DNA from: Fistulifera solaris
Taxonomy: Eukaryota > Bacillariophyta > Bacillariophyceae > Naviculales > Stauroneidaceae
Direction of reading: 5' to 3'
Assembly (NCBI GenBank): GCA_030295235.1
Contig: AP026126.1
Coordinates: 1,302,001-1,366,000, forward strand
Length of the DNA: 64,000 nt
Every line of letters starts with the position of its first letter. The stretch's first letter is position 1. The notes beneath the pieces are model-generated. The model made no database searches. It saw only the letters and a list, made by a program, of their open reading frames with translations, and was not told the origin of the DNA. The position numbers were made by a program, and so were the translations under genes. This document shows positions 43,845 through 55,069 of this stretch, one piece after another.

Positions 43845-45419
43845 CTAAGGACGACTGCTATCACCCCACAACTTCCCGCCCGCTATATGCTCTCGCATAG
43901 ATTCTTGCCCAGTAACTCCTTTCTTCTTGCGAACAGTTCGTTTCCTGTTTACTGCTCGGTATTCAAGAGACTCTGAGCCATCCTTATCGTCTTCCGTAAA
44001 TTTCTCCAGATCCTGATCATTCAACTGCCCGCTCTGCATAATGCCCCGAGCGATTGGCAGTTGCCACCCATACGCTAGAACTGTAGTTGTACCTTTTCGA
44101 CCTGCTCGAGCCGTACGTCCTACCCGTCGAATGTATTCCGCAGGATCCTTCGGAAAGTCAAAAATGACTACATGATCGACGGGCGAAGCCGCAAAATCCA
44201 CCCCACGGGCAGCACGATCGGTGCATATCAATAGAGAGTCTATATCCTGTTCTTGCCGGACAAACTCCGCTAGGTTTTCACGTCGTGCTTCAGGAGTCAT
44301 AGCGCCATGATAAGTGTAGATCTTATTGACGCGTTCGCTTCTATCTTTTCTTTTCAACAAGTTTTCCACCTGTCGGCAGCTTTCTACCGTATTGCAAAAG
44401 ATGAGTGTGCGTCTGCACCGGTTCTTGCGAAGCGCCGCCATAAGTTCTTTCGCCTTTACCTCAAAGCAATATTTGGGATCACGATTATACTGAGGTGGCA
44501 CTGACACATCAATCAAACGTTCCTCTACAGTCATTGCAACGCGATGTAGGCCTGGCCCTTTCACAACTTGTACATCAGGGAACTCTCTTTGCACAGTTTC
44601 GATAACGGAATTGGGCAAAGTCGCAGTAACAAACACAAACTGAGGAGTGGTCTGCAAAGCTGCACCCAGTGTCCGAAGCTGAGGTCCAAACGTTTCATCC
44701 ACTAGCAGAATATCCACTTCGTCCAGCACGACAGCCTGTACGCGACTTAAGTCAAGTCCTGCTTGTCGTGTCCTTAGAATAGTTGCTATTCGTCCTGGAG
44801 TCGAAATCAGAACATCATAGCTTTTCTTCTGCTGCAGCATTCGAATCTGATCCCGGATGTTTGTAGCATACTGACCCGTTGCCGTTAGTACCACCGATGG
44901 TACCGTAAGCTTGTCACACACCACCTTGATTTGATCCGCTAATTCGGCCGTCGGGGCGAGAACAATTATAGCCGGTGATGCTTTGCTATTAAAGGATCGG
45001 TTCAATAGCGGCAGAAGGTATGCTAACGTTTTTCCACTGCCTGTTTGATCGGCGATAATCGCATTCTTTCCTTGAAACAAAACGGGCCACGCGAGATTCT
45101 GTATTTTGGAAGGGCGCGTGATTCCTGCGTCGCGACAAAGTTTTCGAAATAAGGGTTTGTCTGCCGCGAAGGACGCCAGAGAATTGCGACTGAAAAAGTG
45201 CGATTGAGCGTGATTTGTGTTTCCACTGTCACCCACACGATATGTTTGTTCTGTTGGAGACTTGTTGTAGAAGATATCATCATCGTCTGCATCGTGAAAT
45301 GAATGACTGATCGCGGTCGGACGAGCCATGCGCGACGAACATTTTGTTTTGACGTTCGTCTGAAAGGCCTTCACAAGCGGAATCAGCCACAAGCAGTAGA
45401 TACTCAAAGACGATCTCAT
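43845..45419 (-). CDS. Plastid-directed DEAD-box RNA helicase (DEVD variant)
   Basis: An ATP-dependent RNA helicase. Motifs in order: Q-motif region ([17 protein letters not shown]), [10 protein letters not shown], Ia PTAELADQ, Ib TPGR, II DEVD in [13 protein letters not shown] (DEAD is usual), [42 protein letters not shown]. The N-terminus is a signal peptide with Phe after the likely cut (LWLIPLVKA then FQTN), so plastid import is expected. The ~85-residue region before the Q motif is acidic and variable; the C-terminus is Lys-rich (KRTVRKKKG). The frame is intact. Likely role is plastid rRNA maturation or ribosome assembly, inferred from family and location only. Confidence 0.87.
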   Translation of the reverse strand: MRSSLSIYCLWLIPLVKAFQTNVKTKCSSRMARPTAISHSFHDADDDDIFYNKSPTEQTYRVGDSGNTNHAQSHFFSRNSLASFAADKPLFRKLCRDAGITRPSKIQNLAWPVLFQGKNAIIADQTGSGKTLAYLLPLLNRSFNSKASPAIIVLAPTAELADQIKVVCDKLTVPSVVLTATGQYATNIRDQIRMLQQKKSYDVLISTPGRIATILRTRQAGLDLSRVQAVVLDEVDILLVDETFGPQLRTLGAALQTTPQFVFVTATLPNSVIETVQREFPDVQVVKGPGLHRVAMTVEERLIDVSVPPQYNRDPKYCFEVKAKELMAALRKNRCRRTLIFCNTVESCRQVENLLKRKDRSERVNKIYTYHGAMTPEARRENLAEFVRQEQDIDSLLICTDRAARGVDFAASPVDHVVIFDFPKDPAEYIRRVGRTARAGRKGTTTVLAYGWQLPIARGIMQSGQLNDQDLEKFTEDDKDGSESLEYRAVNRKRTVRKKKGVTGQESMREHIAGGKLWGDSSRP

Positions 45420-46373
45420 ATTGCATAAATGGTACAGAAAACGAAATTGTTGGCAGCTCAGAGGAAAATAGGGATGATTATTTCTGGGGTAAAAGGTGAC
45501 TGTAGTTGTTTTGAGTTTCTTGTCAATGAATGGTTCGAGGGAGTGATGGAAAAACTGCTGCCTAGGCCACAGTCGTACAGGTATACAGATGATGAAAACA
45601 ACACATATATATTTTATTCCTAATTTTTTAATCGTCAGAATCTAATCTTGACATTCGACTGAATTTTCCACTTTTCATTCACATATATTTCAGTCTGACA
45701 CTTCAATGAGTAAGCTTTGGTTGTAACTCCCTAGCCTTAGTGCGCTAGTAGAGGGCCAGTCCCGAGCCCGTTTCCCAATGAGGGGGATTCCGTTTTGGCA
45801 TTCCTTCTCTTGGATTTCGCAGAAGCATACTAACTGACCTGACCAGGGAAAGACTCATGCGCGCCCGGATGAAGCCACAGATCTCGGAGTATGGCTTGTT
45901 CCACTTCCGCTGAAGTTTTCTTGCAAGCTGTCTCGATGCTGAAATAGCCTGTTGTCCCATCATTCCGTCAATGGAAAAGACCAGGGGAGTGAAGTCTCGT
46001 CTGCGTTCGTGGCAAGGGGGTCCGTACATGCTACGCTTTTCACGATGATGATGATTTTCATTCTATCACAGTTGAGATGCGATCAGAACCGAGTTTCACT
46101 TTTAATGCAAATACTACTAGATGGTGAATTGTGTAAAGCATTAGAGTAGAGGGTGAAGGACAAAAACCAGACGCGCGCAAAATTCGTCCGCGCGGCATAG
46201 CCAACGAAATTCAAACTCGAAGACGAATGCATAGATCACGAAACAAACATGAGAACCACGTTTTCATCAACATTTCTCCCTGATCGACGCCACTAGCTTC
46301 GTAGTAACACATTCCCGACTTCTTTCCTGAAACAATAAAAGAGGAAAGCTATCGGAAGTCACAAAGAAAGAGG
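45420..46373. other. Intergenic, no gene seen
   Basis: 954 bp between divergent genes. Short frames at 45429-45623, 45745-46029 and 45952-46149 have no protein-like features. A GC palindromic stretch CGCGCAAAATTCGTCCGCGCG lies at ~46177-46197. Confidence 0.4.
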
Positions 46374-48117
46374 ATGGCGGCGACAGCCGTTCTAAATAAC
46401 ACAAACATGGAACCGCAGTGTCGTGCTTGTCATTCGACGGCCCTCTATACAGACTGGTCGCAAGGAGACCGTATTTGTACATCATGCGGGGTCGTTGACG
46501 AAGAACATATAATGGATAGAGGACCAGAATGGCGAGACTATCAAGATGACCCAGAGTCCACCGCACAACGGAGCGGTATGGTCCCCGTCAACGAGGATTT
46601 ATATTTAGGCGGCTTACAACCAACACTCGTGTCAAGTTATACGTTCGGCGATCGCAATCCATCCATACGGAACAGGCTGGCGTCAGCGAATCATAAAATT
46701 GACTATCTGATGCAAAAACAGCACGCTAAAGCGTTGTCGTCGGCGCATTTGTCGCATAAGATTAGGAGAAAGCACAACACCGAATTGTCACATCAAGACG
46801 TGCGACCCGAACTGGAACAGCTCATTGTAAAGGAAGAAGACGATGCCAACCGATTACGTACCGCCATGTACGCTGAAAAGTGGTCACTGCAACGTGCTAT
46901 TCGATGGCACGAAGGACACGAGGTTGAACAAGCTCAATCGGATAAAGTTCTACAGAAGGCTGCTCACGATCTTTATGCAGCGTACTCGATGCTCTTGGAA
47001 AGCGCCGATGCTTTGGATCTAAATGAAAGAGTGAAACAAGAGGCATCAAATTTGTTATGTAAATATGCTACTCTGCGGGATGGCTTGCTGGTTCGAGGCA
47101 TAGCCATTGCGAGACGTAAAAGCGCAGTGGAGCCTGTTCAGGAACCGGATGTTTGCAAGAAAAGACGGCTGGTACCAGCGCAAAGGCAACGTGTATTAGA
47201 ACAGGCAGCAAAAGATTCACTCAATGACTACAACAAAGTGAAACAGCATGGAGCTCTCTGTGCCGCAATCCTCTTCTTGACGGCCCGAAATTTGAAACAA
47301 CCTCGGCCGCTCGCAGATGTCTGTAACAGCATACAACCACCAAAAATCGATTGCCGACACGAATTCATATTTGTTAAATGAAGATATATTCATTAAGAAA
47401 AGACACTGTTCTCGAGCTTTTCACGAAATCAAAGAGACTTTTCCCGACTTTGCACAAGCGGCGTCATCAGCAGACGGTATCACGACAATGGAAGATCCGA
47501 CTGGTGAAGATGCTATTCACAGCCTGATAGAGCATACGCTTCGCAAACTGCACTTGCCTCCCGTGGCTGAGACATGTGTGCAGTTCTTGATGCAACTGTT
47601 ACAAGGATCGAAGGAGACGAAGGTTAACATTGCTGCTATCACACTTTTTGTGTGTCATGCTGGCAGCACGATGCAGCGTCTCGCACAGCAGTCACGGCAA
47701 CAAAGCCGCAGCTCACCGTTCTGTAGGAAACGAACGTTCAATTACACCAAACAATTGTCCAATGAAGCAAAAAGTGGTCTCGATTCCAGTCAGCTGGTAG
47801 AAGAACAACGAACGTACCTGATGCAAAGGATGTGGGACGCATGGAATGAACAGACGGAGTGGGCCCGTAGTGTCATCGAAGTTGAGAATTGTTGCGGGGT
47901 ATCTAGCAAGCTTATCTCGGAATTCTACCAGACGAATCTCTATCCGAAGAGACATGAGCTACTGCTGTCGCTGCAGGATGCAGTTAAAATAAGTGGACAT
48001 AGCGATCTCGTCTCTGGAGGCACACAGCAACGTGTATCCGAAACGCCGCAGGCCTCAATTCTCTTGACGCGTTTGACCGCAGCAAGTCCACTCATGAAAC
48101 CCTCGTCAAAGTTGTAA
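46374..48117 (+). CDS. TFIIB-family transcription factor
   Basis: TFIIB bridges TBP and RNA polymerase II. The N-terminal zinc ribbon has C16-x2-C19...C35-x2-C38 (CRACHSTALYTDW, ICTSCGVV), followed by a B-reader-like MDRGPEWRDY. Two cyclin-type helical repeats follow (for example HGALCAAILFLTARNLKQPRPLADVC; VAETCVQFLMQLLQGSKETKVNIAAITLFV). The linker between ribbon and core is long and charged (~residues 100-170). At ~580 residues it exceeds the ~320 of animal TFIIB, so it may be a divergent paralogue; a Brf-like pol III factor is the alternative. One A is missing in the A5 run at 47342-47346. Confidence 0.75.
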
Positions 48118-49091
48118 CCTTCTGTGATGGCGAATCCAGACCACTTGAACCTCTACAAAAGCTACTCTTTGGGGGAGGTCAGGGTCAATCGCCCTAAGAG
48201 GCATTTTTGTTTGGACGAGGGTTGCTTTCCGTGTTGTTGACAGCGCGACGTCAAACTTTGCGACGCAGATTATTTTCATGATGGGTAGGTAAGCACAACT
48301 CCCTTCGTCAACCACGATTGATCGCGATTGATAATTGATCGTAGTGCTTGGTGCTTGATCTTGAATCTTGATTTTAGCTGATGTCATTTAGACCCTAATT
48401 TAAGTTTCAAACTTATCAACGACCATTTCTTGGCCTTCTTTGGTGACCTGCTGCGATCTAGTGAAATTAAGAATTACTGTGTCAGGTATTTTAGATTGAC
48501 TCCGTTTCTCGTTTCTAAAAGCCCGTTTCTCGGTCCTTTCGCCCTAGTTTAGTTTCTCATAACCGCCCCATGTAAATGGTGACCGGTAACGGATAAGTTA
48601 TAAGTTATTGTCCAAGACTTCCCAGTCCGATAGTTTTTTGTACATCCCTATTCAATTAATGACCTGTTGTACATCCTAGTATGGAAAGGATTAAACTAGC
48701 TCCACTTTAAGGGTATATATATTTTCTCAAATGTTTGTCTGTGCATCATTGACAGCCAATCAGACTAATCTATTTCTCTTTCCGTGTATAACGCTAGAGT
48801 ACTTGCTGTATCCATTATCGTTGAAAATGTCTTTGACGTCCGACTTTTTCGTGAAACAAAAACCAATTGCCCATCGCTATGGCCTACAGCGAACCCAGTA
48901 CATGATCAACGTAGTGAAAATGAATAAATTGTTTTCGCGCTCACACGGTCAAATTCGGAGATGAGTGCTTGCCGAATCCCAGACTATAAAACACCTTCTC
49001 AGATCGAACAAAAGAACACAACACACAACACTCGGCGTCGATTGTTGATACAAAATTCAATTCATAGTTCGCTGAGAAACGAATAGCAAGA
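48118..49091. promoter_or_regulatory. Intergenic with TATA-like box before the small ORF
   Basis: 974 bp with no gene seen. CTATAAAA at 48984-48991 lies 107 bp upstream of the ATG at 49092 and could be a TATA box. Weak support otherwise. Confidence 0.3.
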
Positions 49092-49343
49092 ATGTCGTCG
49101 TCCAACATCGATTGCGCACACACGAGGTCGCTCTCTGACCACCAGCCTTTACATGCCATGCTTCGACGTGCGTCTCCGTCGTTGCAGCCATTCTCCCGGT
49201 CCGATTACGATCATCACGATCGTCATAGCACGAACAATGACTTTCTGCGTTCCATTCTCGAGCAAGCTCTTGCTATTACATCATCCATTCCAATGGAAGA
49301 TTGGGAATCTGGCAAGTCGCCCTCTGAAAAGAGACCGCAGTGA
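49092..49343 (+). CDS. Small hypothetical 83-aa protein
   Basis: A Ser/His/Asp-rich 83-residue frame starting MSSSNIDCAHTRSL, with a helix-like FLRSILEQALAITSS segment and a Lys/Pro tail. The TATA-like box upstream supports transcription. No family recognised. It could be a chance frame. Confidence 0.4.
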   Translation: MSSSNIDCAHTRSLSDHQPLHAMLRRASPSLQPFSRSDYDHHDRHSTNNDFLRSILEQALAITSSIPMEDWESGKSPSEKRPQ

Positions 49344-49578
49344 TTGCATCAGCACCACAATTTCAGAAGTTGCTGACATTTGAGTTGAAGACTCTTCAAT
49401 GAAGATCGACGGATGCAGGAAAAGGCGATTTATCAACAATTTTATATACTTTTTCATTTTAGCAGGAATAATTTCAAACTCTAGCTTCCTCCCCTAAAAT
49501 ATGCACCCTCATAAGCATTCTATTAAGTAGTAATAAGTAGAGCTGTGGTCTCCATTCGCAGCTACTCAGGGTATGTAC

Positions 49579-50989
49579 TCAAAGAGGAATCAAATTTGGA
49601 AAGTCTGCATAGAGATCCTCATTGGTGATACGGTCTCCAGGCACTTCGGGTGACCAGAGAACTTCTCCCGACAATAAGCATGTGCCCACTTGACTATCAG
49701 CCGCGATCTGTGACAGCGCACGAATCAGATCTTCACGAGAGCGTACTTCCGTTGACGCCAAAGATTTGCCTTCAATTGACATATTAATCGAAACAACAGC
49801 CATAGTGGGATCAGAATCGTTCTCCGACAGGGTGCTCACTAGGGTCTCATCAGTAAGCAGCTGGTCACCAAACTTGTTTACTTTTAGCGTTAAGGAAAAC
49901 AGGCCAAAATTAAGCTGCAAGCGTGGTGTTTTCATAAACCGGAAGTGCATTTAAATCAAAAATGACTTACCAACTTCTCTGTCAAACTTGCTCCTGCTTC
50001 GAACAGATTGTGAGCGGAATTGCCGCTCGGCAAACTCTGGATTGTGGAAATGCTTTGCTTTTGCGGAAGCCGATACAATACTTTTTCCTGGCGTAGTAAC
50101 TCAAGCGACACTGATGGAAAAAGCTTAGTATATATTTCGAGGCTGTTACTTTGTCATAAAGGCGCTTACCCTCGGAAATGAGATCTTGTACACCTTTTCG
50201 ATTCGAAGTATCAGCAGCTAAGGAAAGTTTCCGTAATCGTTTCATGATCGAGTTAGGATCTCTTCGGTCGGAAACATTCATTGCTACTGTAAGTGTAACA
50301 ACTGTCGTGCCAGCACCCAAGGGACCAGCCATCATGTCTCGTTTGTTGTTATTTATAACGCCTTGAATCAGAATAGCAATAACCGTCACTAAAACTGTCA
50401 TTTCCGTTATCGTCAAAGTTCTGCGAGCCGCAACAGCACCCGCTGAACCGTAATGCCAGCCTGTTGCCCCATGCACAATAAAGCGGGGACTGCCGAGAAG
50501 TGCGCTGTGGGGTTGCCGGCTATAGTTCCAAGTTCCCGACGATCGATAGGGTGTCGATACCGAAGTGCGGTGAGACGCCGACTTGAACAACCCTCCCGCC
50601 CGACCACTACTTGGTGCAGCTCCCGCCATTTGAAGAGGAGCAAACATGATGGCGAGTGCGAGACAGGCAGCAAATAACTTTTTCCGAATCGGAGTCAAAC
50701 TTGCTTTCACTTTTCGAAACAACGACGTCAACTTCGGTTGAATAGTATTCAGTGTTTGTTGGAAGTCGAAAGGGCGCAAGTAAAGTCTAGAAGCAGAATA
50801 TTTTGAATGATATAACAAGTAACGCGGATGCGAAGCAGGGAGCTCTGCAAAAGCAATTTTCGACTTGTTTCTTTCGACTAAAGACATTATGGGACTCAAA
50901 AGTGAGCGCCTTTGAGCCCCTTGAAAGGCTTCACTAGCCGCCAATAAAACAAATATCAACGCCAAACATCGTTTTAACTTTCTTTCCAT
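49579..50989 (-). CDS. DUF1517 plastid (thylakoid-type) protein
   Basis: Exons 50989-50170, 50110-49971 and 49914-49579; introns 50111-50169 (59 bp) and 49915-49970 (56 bp). I start at 50989 rather than the upstream in-frame ATG at 51079 because MERKLKRCLALIFVLLAASEA gives a signal peptide cut before FQG, the diatom plastid signal. A second hydrophobic segment (KLFAACLALAIMFAPLQMAGAA) before PSSGRAGG looks like a thylakoid signal. The mature part fits DUF1517: a Gly/Ser/Tyr-rich start, a membrane helix (TITEMTVLVTVIAILIQGVI), TVVTLTVAMNVSDRRDPNSIM, ADTSNRKGVQDLISEG, then VNKFGDQLLTDETLV and a C-terminal AVVSINMSIEGKS. Function of the family is unclear; plant members affect light acclimation. 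Frame intact. Confidence 0.8.
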
Positions 50990-51114
50990 TTTTGTTGGTT
51001 GGAATGATGATTTAATAAAAAAAAGGACAGTTACCAGTGCTGTTGTTATTGTATTCGAAGAAGAAGAGAAGCAACACATGGTAATAAAAAAATTTGTTTG
51101 TATGTACCAGTACT

Positions 51115-51700
51115 ATTTCACGTGTCCCGAAAATCTCGGGGAGTGCTGTTCTCACGTGTCCCGAAAATCTGGGGGTGTGCTGTTCTCACGTCTCCCGAAA
51201 ATCTGGGGGTGTATTGTTATCACCTGTCCCGAAAATCTGGGCAAGTGTTGTTTTCACCTGTCCCGAAAATCTGGGCATGTGCTGTTTTCACCTGTCCCGA
51301 AAACCTGGGCATGTGCTGTTTTCACTTGTCCCGGAAATCTGGAAAGGACGTTAAATTCTGCCTCTCAGTACAAATTTCTACGAAGCGCCTACGGCGAGGC
51401 AGAATTTTAACGTCGTTTCCTGGGCGAGTGATGTTTTCACGTGTCCCGAAATCTGGGTGGGTACTGTTTTCACCTCTCCCGAAAATCTGGGGATGTGATG
51501 TTTTCACGTGTCCCGAAAATCTAGGCATGTGCTGTTTTCACGTTTCCCGAAAATCCGAAAATCTTGGAAAGTGGTATTTTCACGTTTCCCGAAAATCTGG
51601 GTGTGTATTGTTTTCACGTGTCCCGAAAATCTGGGAAAGTGGTATTTTCACGTCTTCCGAAAATCTGGGCGAGTGGCGGGACGAGTGTGATGTTTTCACA
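51115..51700. repeat. 34-bp minisatellite upstream of the DUF1517 gene
   Basis: About 13-14 copies of a ~34-bp unit, consensus TGTCCCGAAAATCTGGGNATGTGCTGTTTTCACN, the first seven near-regular, later ones with indels. It begins ~125 bp upstream of the DUF1517 ATG. Several copies carry CACGTG across the unit boundary (TCACGTGTCCC). All three + frames stay open through the early units, giving repeat-coded frames that are not genes. Interrupted at ~51340-51421 by an inverted repeat. Confidence 0.9.
51340..51421. repeat. Inverted repeat (hairpin) inside the 34-bp minisatellite
   Basis: Arms at 51340-51364 and 51396-51421 match over ~25 bp with a few mismatches (core GACGTTAAATTCTGCCTC against GAGGCAGAATTTTAACGTC), with a ~31-bp loop. 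The 34-bp periodicity is interrupted exactly here. Confidence 0.8.
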
Positions 51701-51957
51701 AAGTGTTGTCCGTATCGCCACGGCTACTACTTTGTACAGTACTGTATGCACTTTCAGTGTGCGCGAGCGCGACGAGGATAACTAATTTTTGGCGATAATG
51801 TTTTGTTTATAGTTTTTTTTAAGAAAACAAAAGATCGCATCATGTTCAGCATAATACATTGGATGAAATAAGGCTACAAGCTACAACGCTCAAAAATCAT
51901 TGGGTGACAAAAATAAAAAGGAATCCATTATATTGCAAAATCGAACGATGATGTAAG

Positions 51958-52030
51958 TTTCCCATAGTGTAGTGGTTTAGCACCCCACACTTTGAATGTG
52001 GTAACCTGAGTTCGACTCTCAGTGGGAGAA
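51958..52030 (+). tRNA. tRNA-Gln (anticodon UUG)
   Basis: A cloverleaf can be drawn: acceptor TTTCCCA pairs with TGGGAGA (one G-T), D arm with AGTGGTTTAG, anticodon stem CCACA/TGTGG with loop CTTTGAA giving anticodon TTG, T arm CTGAG-TTCGACT-CTCAG, discriminator A at 52030. It resembles eukaryotic tRNA-Gln. No intron. A short TATTTT run follows at 52031, a likely pol III terminator. Internal A and B boxes are present (TAGTGTAGTGG; GAGTTCGACTC). Confidence 0.92.
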
Positions 52031-52798
52031 TATTTTGGATTAGGGTTCGGGTTAATCGCCCGATTCCATTTTGGTGTTTTTGGTGCCTCTAGCTCGAGCT
52101 GAAGCATCAGAAAACCAACGTTCGGGACTGAAATTCATTTGTGTCATGAATAAAAGAGCTCTGGTACAGTTTGATTAACAGTGCAGATGGGGTACTACGT
52201 ATGATAGTGTCAATTTTCGCTGCGACAAGAAACCGCGTTCACCGCGCCGCGCAGATCTGTGACCTTTCGAAAACGAATTCGTGATTCCACATAAAGCGCA
52301 AAGTACATTTTGAACTTATACTTTTACTCTGTGCGGAAATTCTATTCACACTCTGCAGTAAGAGATGACTTTAAACACTACTGGTATTATTTATTGTTGC
52401 ATTATAAAATGTCGTTGTTCTTGAATTCGGAATTCCACAAGTCATTAGTCGTCACAATCATCAAAGAAGTACTCCGGGCGTTAACGCAATGGATCGACGC
52501 GATGATCGACCGGCGACAAGACGAGCGAGCGAGCAATGCATTGTTCCTCATTGACAAGCAACGCGAATCAACATTTCATTGCATTAGAAGCTTATTCGAT
52601 TCCGTTTCATCTTCCCCTTCCGAAACGAGGACCTCAGACTGACTACAAAAGAGGGCAAAGTGATCGCAGAAGCGAGTTGAAAGTATCCTTTGCGGTAAGG
52701 GAATCGCGCGCCTCATGTCAATGCACAATACATGAACAACAAGCTAAATACGATCGTTCTCTCTTTCTTTCAGTCAAACCACACGCTAGCGTTTCATC
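52031..52798. other. Intergenic, no gene seen
   Basis: About 770 bp between tRNA-Gln and the coiled-coil gene. Frames at 52310-52642 and 52536-52910 overlap the next gene's promoter and start and look like chance. Confidence 0.4.
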
Positions 52799-53414
52799 AT
52801 GTCATCGAATGATGCTAAACCTCCGCCTCGGAATGGTCGTCGAACGAGCACGAATCACCAGTCGAATTCAAAACCCGCTGAATCACGGGATCCCGACGAA
52901 CAACCCTTAGAGAACGTTGACAAAGACGGGTTAAAAATTCAAGGTTTAGTGGAGCAGTCAAAAATCATAAGTCAAGAAAGCAATGTAAGACGGTCCCCTT
53001 TGATCCCCAGGATGAACAATCTCGAGCAGACGCGCTAGCCAGGGCCGTGGAAGAAAAAGAAGACCACGTAGCTTTTGTGAAAAAGCTGCAACAGGAGCTA
53101 GCGGACGAGTTACTACATGGAAGAACCATGTTGGCGGAAGCGGACCGTGCTATGTACAACGATGGGTTTGATAGTGGAACGGAAAGTGTTTGCGAGGAAG
53201 GAGAGGAAGAGTTAACGTTCGAAATCGATGGGAACTACAATCCAAATGAAATCATCAAGGGTTTGGAATTTCACACGCCAAAGCCTTCAAAAAGAAGACC
53301 AACATTATTCAGAATGGGCCTAGAAAGCGCCGCAAGCCTCCACCCACGGCGACTACTATCTCGGGTTCATATTTGGACGAAAATTTGGATGAGAATTCGA
53401 CACCTGCTTTGTAA
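52799..53414 (+). CDS. Unrecognised ~205-aa coiled-coil protein
   Basis: The product starts MSSNDAKPPPRNGRR, has a low-complexity N-terminus, a charged coiled coil (RAVEEKEDHVAFVKKLQQELADELL), an acidic patch (ESVCEEGEEELTFEIDG), a basic NLS-like PRKRRKPPPT, and a short acidic tail ending NSTPAL. Two missing bases (TTT at 52999-53001; A5 at 53289-53293) interrupt the frame. The coiled-coil segment and the NLS-like tail appear only when the reading passes across both. Family unknown; a nuclear location is suggested by the basic patch. Confidence 0.5.
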
Positions 53415-53705
53415 GATTTGTCGAATCGGACGTCTATCGACTGACTGATGTGTACTCACAGAGATAACATTATTAGCAAGATGTAGCATTTGAAGTTCAT
53501 ACTAGTTGTGACGAGCTTCTTCAGTTCATAGCCTAAGATTTACATCTCCGTTGGATACACCATAGATTGCTTCAAAGCTAATTTGGCTGTCGCGACCTTT
53601 ATTCCATTTTGTTCCAGCCTTACTTACGGAGTAGTGCGGTTAATCAAACAACTTTTTAACAGAGTTTTTCCTATATTTATTAATTAACCGATGTCTATTA
53701 AAGGA

Positions 53706-54716
53706 CTACTCAAAGATAGCACGCTGGGCAAACGCCGGCAAGACGAACGATGCCGAATGCATATCCGCCGAATAGTATTGCAATGCCTTTTGAGTTTCTT
53801 CGTCCGGTTTGCGAGCAGCTGTCTTGCATGAACCACGGTCTTTCGTAGCCAAAATCAAACCAATCTGTCCCGACGGGTAAGAAGGAATGCACGTGTACGC
53901 AAATTCCACAGAGCTGTATTTTTCTTTGATGGAGTTGACCAATGGTTTGATCACATCCAACAACAGCCAGACGCATTCTCCTTGGGTACAAACGATACCT
54001 CCTTTACGAAGACTACTGTACATGGAACTGTAAAAAGGAGTTTCGAAAAGGACAGAGTTCGGTCCGATTGGATCGGAAGAATCGGTAATGATCACGTCGA
54101 AACTTTCTTGATTTTCCTCCATGAATTTGGAGCCATCTCGGATATGGACCGTGACACGGGGATCGTCGTAGCCCTTGGCCAGACCAGGCAAATACTTTTT
54201 AGAAACTTCAATGACATCCTTATCAATCTCACAAATGGAAATTTCTTCCACTCCCGGGTGTCGTGCCACTTCACGAAGGACACCACCATCTCCGCCTCCA
54301 ATGACGAGAACTTTTTTCGGATCGGCATGCGCATACAACGGCAAGTGCGCAATCATTTCTTGATACGCGAATTCGTCTCGCTCTGTCACTTGGATGATGC
54401 CATCGAGGACTAAGACATTCCCGAAGGATTCTGATTTGAACACTAAGATGTCTTGGTATTCGGAACGTTGATTGTAAAGAATTTCCTCCACTTTGAGTGA
54501 AAACGCTTGACCCGGCCACAGAGTGCCGCGTTCATGGAACCATCCGTCAACGATAAGATCTGCGCATCTGAGTAGTAAAGGAATGGAGCAAGATTACGGA
54601 GTATTATTTGTCAGTGCATGATTTCCGGATGATCTTCGAGAAACGGCTTCGACTTACTTGATCGGTGCAGGATCGCTCTCTTCCGTCTTGGGCTTCTTGT
54701 TTTCTGGTTCTGACAT
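53706..54716 (-). CDS. Spermidine synthase
   Basis: It transfers the aminopropyl group of decarboxylated SAM to putrescine. Exon 1 54716-54658 (MSEPENKKPKTEESDPAP), intron 54568-54657 (90 bp, GTAAGT...CTCAG), exon 2 54567-53706. Features: VDGWFHERGTLWPGQAFSLKVE at the start, LYNQRSEYQDILVFKS, LVLDGIIQVTERDEFAYQEMIAHLP, the SAM-binding GGGDGGVLREV, and the catalytic Asp in DSSDPIGP, followed by YPSGQIGLILATK. About 306 residues, a normal family length. The frame is intact and no plastid presequence is present, so it is cytosolic. Confidence 0.93.
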
Positions 54717-55069
54717 GATGATAGGATGGATAGATGAAGCTCCGTATAAATGAAGAAGCGTAAAATTAGAAGCTTTATGATGTTTATTGGAATGCGAATG
54801 GATGTCGAGCGATGGGTCGATTGGACAATAAATAAATGAATGGAGGTTGTGGGTTAACCCGTGGACTTTTTAGTCAATAGTCAACGATCGAAATCTTCTT
54901 CGGCACTATATTCCAGATTGTCTTCAGAAACGCTACGACACCGTTCGTGCCACATCACAAGTACTGATTTCGCCCTTCACAAGAAAAAACCGCGCACCAT
55001 GACGAAACACGACAAACGAGCTTTCCTTTATTTACTGACAAAAGGAACTCAAAGCAAGTCACCATCGTG
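54717..55069. other. Intergenic between divergent genes
   Basis: 353 bp holding the promoters of spermidine synthase (-) and the serine hydrolase (+). Nothing else seen. Confidence 0.5.

Noticed and set aside
46177-46197. CG palindrome as a regulatory element
   Set aside because: Seen once, short, and without context; not enough to claim.
51078-51781. Frames of 110-227 residues over the 34-bp minisatellite
   Set aside because: They repeat VSRKSG and PENLG peptides derived from the repeat; not a gene.
52985-53010. 26-bp intron starting GTAAGA and ending CCCCAG
   Set aside because: Its removal keeps the frame, but 26 bp is well below the 56-bp minimum seen elsewhere in this window, and one missing T at 52999-53001 explains the same shift.
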